A stretch of DNA of 16,573 nucleotides from NCBI GenBank assembly GCA_045636265.1, contig JAZTXD010000059.1, forward strand, positions 1-16,573, read 5' to 3'. The translations under genes and the position numbers were made by a program. Shown here in pieces: positions 12,808 to 16,573 of this stretch. The first letter of the stretch is position 1. Every line of letters starts with the position of its first letter. The stretch is from Flemingiibacterium sp045636265. GTDB lineage: Bacteria > Bacillota > Clostridia > Oscillospirales > CAG-272. The notes below the pieces were generated by a model, which saw only the letters and a list, made by a program, of their open reading frames with translations, was not told the origin of the DNA and ran no database searches.

Positions 12808-14295
12808 TTATGCCTTTATACCGAGATTTTTTAGAACCTCACAGGGCATGTCCTGCTTCTTAATAACAGTTTCAAAGCGAACCTTGCGCTCGCCGATACC
12901 CTTCAGCGGGTAGGGAATCTCAACGCCGGTGAGAGCTGTAAGCTCATCAAGTGCTGCAAGATCGTCGGATGCGCTCTTGCCGGTAACGGATTTGTAAACG
13001 TCAGCGGCAAACTTATAGGGGCTTGCCGTGGATGCAACGACCATTTTGAGTCCGTCGCGGCTCTTTGCCATATATTTCTTTGCGCAGTTAAGACCTACAG
13101 CGGTGTGGGTATCAATGAGATATTTATCTTCGCTGAAGGTGCGGTTTATCTCCTCGGCGGTACTCTCCTCGTCGCAGAAAAGACCGGTGAAATGCTCGTC
13201 GAGCTTTGCCTTGAGCGAAGCGTCAACGGTGTAGCATCCCTCGGTGTTAAGCTTGTTCATAAGCTCTGCGGTGTTCTTTGCACCGGAGAGTACATAAAGA
13301 AGACGCTCAAGGTTTGAGGAAATAAGAATATCCATGGACGGCGACATTGTGGTGTGGAAGCTTCTGTTTCTGTCGTATGTGCCGGTTTCGAGGAAATCAG
13401 TGAGGATATTATTTTTGTTGGAGGCGCAAACGAGGCGGTTGATCGGCAGTCCCATCATCTTTGCGATGTATGCCGCGAAGATGTTTCCAAAGTTGCCCGT
13501 GGGAACGGTCACGTTGATCTTTTCGCCCGCGATGATCTCGCCGCTCGACAGAAGATCACAGTATGCGGAAACGTAGTAAACGATCTGCGGCGCAAGTCTG
13601 CCCCAGTTTATGGAGTTTGCGCTGCTGAAGAATACGCCGTTGTCGTCAAGCAGCTTTGCCATATCCTTGTCGGAGAAGATCTTCTTAACTCCGGTCTGTG
13701 CGTCGTCGAAGTTGCCCTCGATTGCGCACACGTTAACGTTTTCGCCGAGCTGTGTTGCCATCTGAAGCTTCTGTACGCGGCTTACGCCGTCAACGGGATA
13801 GAATACCATTATCTTAACGCCGTCAACATCGCGGTATCCCTCAAGCGCCGCCTTGCCGGTGTCACCGGAGGTTGCAACGAGGATGAACGCTGTGCGCTCT
13901 TCGCCGGTCTTTTTAAGTGCGGCGGAGAGAAGACGGGGCATAATTTGGAGCGCCATATCCTTGAATGCGGATGTGGGACCGTGCCAGAGCTCGAGCACAA
14001 ATGTATCGTCGTTAAGCTTGTGAAGCGGAGCCGCACCGCCGACAAAACGGTCTGCGGCATACGCTTTTTCGCAGTCGGAAAGAAGCTCTTCGTATGTGTA
14101 GTCGGTTAAGAAGAGAGAGAGTATGTATGCGGCTCTTTCGGGATAGGACATATCGCAAAGCTTTGCGATTGCCGCCTGGTCGATAGTCGGTATCTTTTCA
14201 GGCATAAAAAGTCCGCCGTCGGACGCAAGTCCCTGCTTGATTGCTCCTGCGGCGCTGACTGTGTCCTTGCCGCCTCTGGTGCTGATATAGTTCAT
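12808..14295 (-). CDS. thrC: threonine synthase
   Basis: The protein has 495 residues from ATG 14295 (GGAGGT upstream). It is a PLP enzyme converting O-phosphohomoserine to threonine and phosphate in the cytosol. The N-terminal threonine-synthase domain is MNYISTRGG...GLASDGGLFMPE. The PLP lysine is Lys112 in HGPTSAFKDMA. ATSGDTGKAA is the phosphate-binding Ser/Thr loop. SSANSINWGRLAPQ and VPTGNFGN are typical of the long (type I) form with its C-terminal insertion. The length fits that form. No T-box or threonine attenuator is visible in the 49-nt upstream gap. The gene appears to be carried in a mixed-function transcript rather than beside hom and thrB. Confidence 0.97.
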   Translation of the reverse strand: MNYISTRGGKDTVSAAGAIKQGLASDGGLFMPEKIPTIDQAAIAKLCDMSYPERAAYILSLFLTDYTYEELLSDCEKAYAADRFVGGAAPLHKLNDDTFVLELWHGPTSAFKDMALQIMPRLLSAALKKTGEERTAFILVATSGDTGKAALEGYRDVDGVKIMVFYPVDGVSRVQKLQMATQLGENVNVCAIEGNFDDAQTGVKKIFSDKDMAKLLDDNGVFFSSANSINWGRLAPQIVYYVSAYCDLLSSGEIIAGEKINVTVPTGNFGNIFAAYIAKMMGLPINRLVCASNKNNILTDFLETGTYDRNRSFHTTMSPSMDILISSNLERLLYVLSGAKNTAELMNKLNTEGCYTVDASLKAKLDEHFTGLFCDEESTAEEINRTFSEDKYLIDTHTAVGLNCAKKYMAKSRDGLKMVVASTASPYKFAADVYKSVTGKSASDDLAALDELTALTGVEIPYPLKGIGERKVRFETVIKKQDMPCEVLKNLGIKA

Positions 14296-14344
14296 TTTTT
14301 ACCTCCGGTATTTTAGTCGCCGTTTGGCGAGAATATTCAAATTT

Positions 14345-15289
14345 TTATTTAAGCCATAGCGAAACAAAATTTTTCGCATTGGTGTAGAATACTTTTTCTA
14401 TAAGCGTATCCGTGTAGTTTATCCTACCGAGCGCATCGGCGATTTTGTAGAGATCCGAAACAGACGCGATTCCCTCGGGGAGTCTGTCTACGCCGTCAAG
14501 GTCACAGCCAAGACATACGCACTCCTCTCCGCCAAGCGACATGTAGTGCTCAATATGCCTTACAATATCGTCCACGGTGCATTTTTCTTCCAAGGTCAGG
14601 TGCATCGGCGCAAGACTTATGCCCACAATGCCGCCAAGCTTTGAGATTTTGATGAAATTTTCATCAGTCAAGTTGCGTGTGTGATTACATACGGTACGCG
14701 AATTTGAATGTGTGGCGATGCACACATTTTTGCGCTCTTGGCACATTGCTATGACGTCTTCGGTCAGCCTATCGGATGCGTGTGACACATCGGGGATGAT
14801 GCCAAGCCGGGAGCAACGATTAACAACACGCACACCGAAATCGGTGAGTCCCACGTCTGTTCCGTTCGAGCCGCCGATGGCGCACTCATCGTTCCACACG
14901 AGGGTGAAAAAGCGGACGCCGCTTTTGTAAAGCTCATCGAGCCGCGTAATGTCATCGCCGAGAATTCTGCCGCCCTCGACCGCTAGAAACAGCGCACCGA
15001 GGTTTTGTCCTTCACATTTTTGAAGATCGGCTGCACTCTCGCAAAGCTTTATATTCGGATGAAGTTTAAGCTCATCAGCTAATTTTTGTCTTGCTTCAAA
15101 GAAATTTTTGTATGCCGTGTTTCCGTCTGTGCGATGATCAGTCCACATGGCGAGAATCTGGCAGAACTTCGGATAATTTTCGAGCCGTGAAAATGACAGC
15201 GCAAGGTCGTTTTCATACAGGCTTGCGCTTCTCTTGTGCGCTTCGTAAAGCGTGTCGCAGTGGAGATCAAAAAGAGGCAGGTGTGTCAT
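14345..15289 (-). CDS. membrane dipeptidase family (peptidase M19)
   Basis: The protein has 314 residues from ATG 15289 (AGAGGGA upstream). It is a zinc dipeptidase of the renal dipeptidase family. The visible metal-site motifs are FDLHCDT (His10, Asp12), AVEGGR (Glu105), DVSHAS (His170), ATHSNSR (His194) and GCDLDG (261-266). There is no signal peptide or lipid anchor, so despite the family name it is predicted cytosolic. It probably cleaves dipeptides, possibly including D-residue or modified ones. The length is normal for Firmicute members. It follows yraN by 15 nt and precedes thrC by 49 nt. Confidence 0.95.
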   Translation of the reverse strand: MTHLPLFDLHCDTLYEAHKRSASLYENDLALSFSRLENYPKFCQILAMWTDHRTDGNTAYKNFFEARQKLADELKLHPNIKLCESAADLQKCEGQNLGALFLAVEGGRILGDDITRLDELYKSGVRFFTLVWNDECAIGGSNGTDVGLTDFGVRVVNRCSRLGIIPDVSHASDRLTEDVIAMCQERKNVCIATHSNSRTVCNHTRNLTDENFIKISKLGGIVGISLAPMHLTLEEKCTVDDIVRHIEHYMSLGGEECVCLGCDLDGVDRLPEGIASVSDLYKIADALGRINYTDTLIEKVFYTNAKNFVSLWLK

Positions 15290-15304
15290 AAAATATCCCT
15301 CTGT

Positions 15305-15709
15305 CTACTTATGAACAGCGTTTTTTATGTGGTTTATTCTGACGGCGTTAAGGCTTGCCGCATCGACCGGCATCCCCTCGCGAATGTATGGGAGATAGAC
15401 CTCGATAACATCAATTCGGGGAGCCTTTGTCGGCTTTTCACGCCGGATATATTCGAGGGCGGCGCGCATAAGCTTCTGCTTTTTGGCATAGTCTACAGCA
15501 GTAGCCGGGCGTCCGAACCGTTTGTTTGACGGTGTGTCGGAGCGAGCCTTTACTTCCGCAAATACAATATATTTTTCGTCCTCGGCAATTATGTCGATCT
15601 CATCGTGTGAAACGCGGTAGTTACGTGCGGTTATTTTATATCCGCTGCTTTCAAGGTGCGCTGCGGCAAGTTCTTCGCCGCGTTTGCCGATATCGTTTTT
15701 ATAGCTCAT
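15305..15709 (-). CDS. YraN/UPF0102 family nuclease-like protein
   Basis: The protein has 134 residues from ATG 15709. The start overlaps the rnhB stop by 4 nt (ATGA), indicating translational coupling. GKRGEELAAAHLESSGY (8-24) and the NYR-x-x-xxDEIDII then FAEVKAR stretch are the family hallmarks. Asp39, Glu52 and Lys54 form a PD-(D/E)xK-type active site, as in Holliday-junction-resolvase-like folds. The biological substrate is not established. Adjacency of yraN to rnhB is a well-conserved gene order in Firmicutes, which supports the call. Confidence 0.95.
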   Translation of the reverse strand: MSYKNDIGKRGEELAAAHLESSGYKITARNYRVSHDEIDIIAEDEKYIVFAEVKARSDTPSNKRFGRPATAVDYAKKQKLMRAALEYIRREKPTKAPRIDVIEVYLPYIREGMPVDAASLNAVRINHIKNAVHK

Positions 15710-16320
15710 TTGGTGTCGAGATTCTTAAGAAAGCTTTTGCGGTATATGGACGGTATTTCGCCGTGTTCGGCTATGTATGCCTTGAGCGCTTCGTAATGCG
15801 CTTTTGTGGGATAACCCTTGTGCTTTGCTAAAAGAAGCGTGGGGTATTCTTTGTCAAGCTCGTAAAGCTCACGGTCACGTGTAACCTTTGCGAGTATAGA
15901 CGCCGCGGCGATAGACGGGGACTTTGCGTCGCCGCCGACGATTGTCACGGTGTCCATGGGAAATTCCCTCGCCACATTTCCGTCAACAAGTGTTAAATCG
16001 GGGGCAGGGGAGAGCTTCGCTACAGCACGGCGCATTGCCAGCTGGGAAGCGTTCAGAATGTTGTATTCATCAATCTCCGCCGGGGTTGCCTCGGCAACTG
16101 CCCACGAGATAGCGTTGTTAATTATAAGCTCATAAAGCGCATCGCGGCGCTTTTCTGTAAGCTTCTTTGAATCGTTTAAATAGGGGAGCTCAATTCCATT
16201 CGGGAGTATGCACGCACCTGCGACAACATTGCCGCAGAGCGGTCCGCGTCCGGCTTCGTCCGTGCCGCAGATGACGGTGTACCCTTTAGAGGCATACTCA
16301 TTTTCTATAATAAATTCCAC
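15706..16320 (-). CDS. rnhB: ribonuclease HII
   Basis: The protein has 204 residues. I choose GTG 16320 because AGGAGG lies 8 nt upstream. An in-frame GTG at 16329 sits inside that Shine-Dalgarno and is unlikely. It removes RNA from RNA-DNA hybrids and single ribonucleotides from DNA. The catalytic acidic residues are Asp21 and Glu22 in DEAGRG and Asp113 in LVDGN. The NDSKKL segment (49-54) and the SPSIAAASILAKVTRD helix are diagnostic. The length is normal. It is the first visible gene of the minus-strand run. No clear promoter lies between it and the repeats upstream, so transcription may start beyond the window edge. Confidence 0.97.
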   Translation of the reverse strand: MEFIIENEYASKGYTVICGTDEAGRGPLCGNVVAGACILPNGIELPYLNDSKKLTEKRRDALYELIINNAISWAVAEATPAEIDEYNILNASQLAMRRAVAKLSPAPDLTLVDGNVAREFPMDTVTIVGGDAKSPSIAAASILAKVTRDRELYELDKEYPTLLLAKHKGYPTKAHYEALKAYIAEHGEIPSIYRKSFLKNLDTK

Positions 16321-16368
16321 CGTATGCACCTCCTAACAGCAAAAAATCTTTTATGGTGAAATGGGGGC

Positions 16369-16518
16369 GGACAGTCGAGGACGCCTGTCCCTACAAGGTT
16401 CTTTTGAGTTTAGCAAAAATTTGAAACGCGGACCGTCGGGGACGCCTGTCCCTACAAGGTTCTTTTGAGTTTAGCAAAAATTTGAAACGCGGACCGTCGG
16501 GGACGCCTGTCCCTACAA
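16369..16518. repeat. 61-bp tandem repeat, two full copies and a partial third
   Basis: Units begin at 16369, 16430 and 16491. Units 1 and 2 differ at only two or three positions near their left ends, and unit 3 breaks off after CCTACAA. Each holds an inverted pair GGAC...GTCC, extended to GGACAG/CTGTCC in unit 1. The reverse strand shows the CTTGTAGGGAC head shared with the repeats at 1961-2036. The unit is neither a CRISPR repeat nor coding. Confidence 0.88.
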
Positions 16519-16573
16519 ATCTTCCCATCGTTTAGCCAAAAATCGATGCGTTTAGCCCAAAGAAAGAGCTTGT
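16519..16573. other. short unassigned stretch at the right edge
   Basis: GTTTAGCC (16531-16538) and GTTTAGCCC (16551-16559) recur around AAAAATCGATGC. They echo the GTTTAGCAAAAAT part of the tandem repeat, so this may be a decayed further unit. No gene is visible here. Confidence 0.35.

Noticed and set aside
13354..14109. 251-codon plus-strand open frame opposite thrC.
   Set aside because: Antisense shadow of threonine synthase, with no RBS or recognisable motif.
14317..14330. Small hairpin TCGCC/GGCGA just upstream of thrC as a terminator.
   Set aside because: It has a 5-bp stem and no T tract on the minus strand, so it is too weak to call.
16369..16518. Possible CRISPR array.
   Set aside because: The 61-bp units follow each other with no variable spacers, and no cas genes are visible.

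Overview
The window looks like chromosomal DNA of an anaerobic, low-to-medium GC Firmicute, most likely an uncultured gut Clostridia (Oscillospirales-like). This rests on strong Shine-Dalgarno sites (AGGAGG-type), sigma-A promoters with 17-bp spacers, the tig-clpP-clpX order, a PocR-type AraC regulator, a FusA2-type EF-G paralogue, and families of GC-rich dispersed repeats in intergenic gaps. The genus cannot be named from sequence alone.

Layout, left to right. (1) 1-850: tail of a phage-like region (a partial gene with a carbohydrate-binding-like domain and a decayed small gene) next to a minus-strand tRNA-Gly(UCC). The 3' end of that tRNA and its terminator-like hairpin are imperfectly duplicated about 153 bp away, as expected for an integration hotspot. 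(2) 926-4434: two plus-strand genes with their own promoters, a YhcC-type radical SAM protein and an EF-G-like GTPase, separated by a 416-bp gap holding REP-like hairpins and a long leader. (3) 4479-4963: a well-expressed-looking SGNH hydrolase gene whose catalytic blocks I and V are joined directly, as if the middle of the protein had been deleted in frame. (4) 5015-5154: a compact inverted-repeat element resembling a MITE. (5) 5161-7230: a divergent pair, a predicted TIM-barrel glycosidase-like protein (minus) and an AraC/PocR regulator (plus), with clear back-to-back promoters. (6) 7263-8485: an AT-rich accessory island with a lipoprotein gene, an S23-type four-helix-bundle gene broken by an amber codon, and an array of six tiny hairpins in two opposed blocks, bounded by a 16-nt inverted repeat. 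(7) 8505-16320: a long minus-strand housekeeping block, transcribed rnhB, yraN, M19 dipeptidase, thrC, metallophosphoesterase, then tig, clpP, clpX. (8) 16369-16518: a 61-bp tandem repeat.

How the genes relate: tig-clpP-clpX is a protein-quality-control cluster (nascent-chain chaperone, protease and unfoldase). rnhB and yraN are translationally coupled by a 4-nt overlap. The regulator at 6403 probably controls the divergent TIM-barrel gene. The most unusual part is the 7.3-8.5 kb island, where a four-helix-bundle gene has its promoter abutting a structured hairpin array. Also notable are the collapsed SGNH hydrolase and the duplicated tRNA-Gly end.
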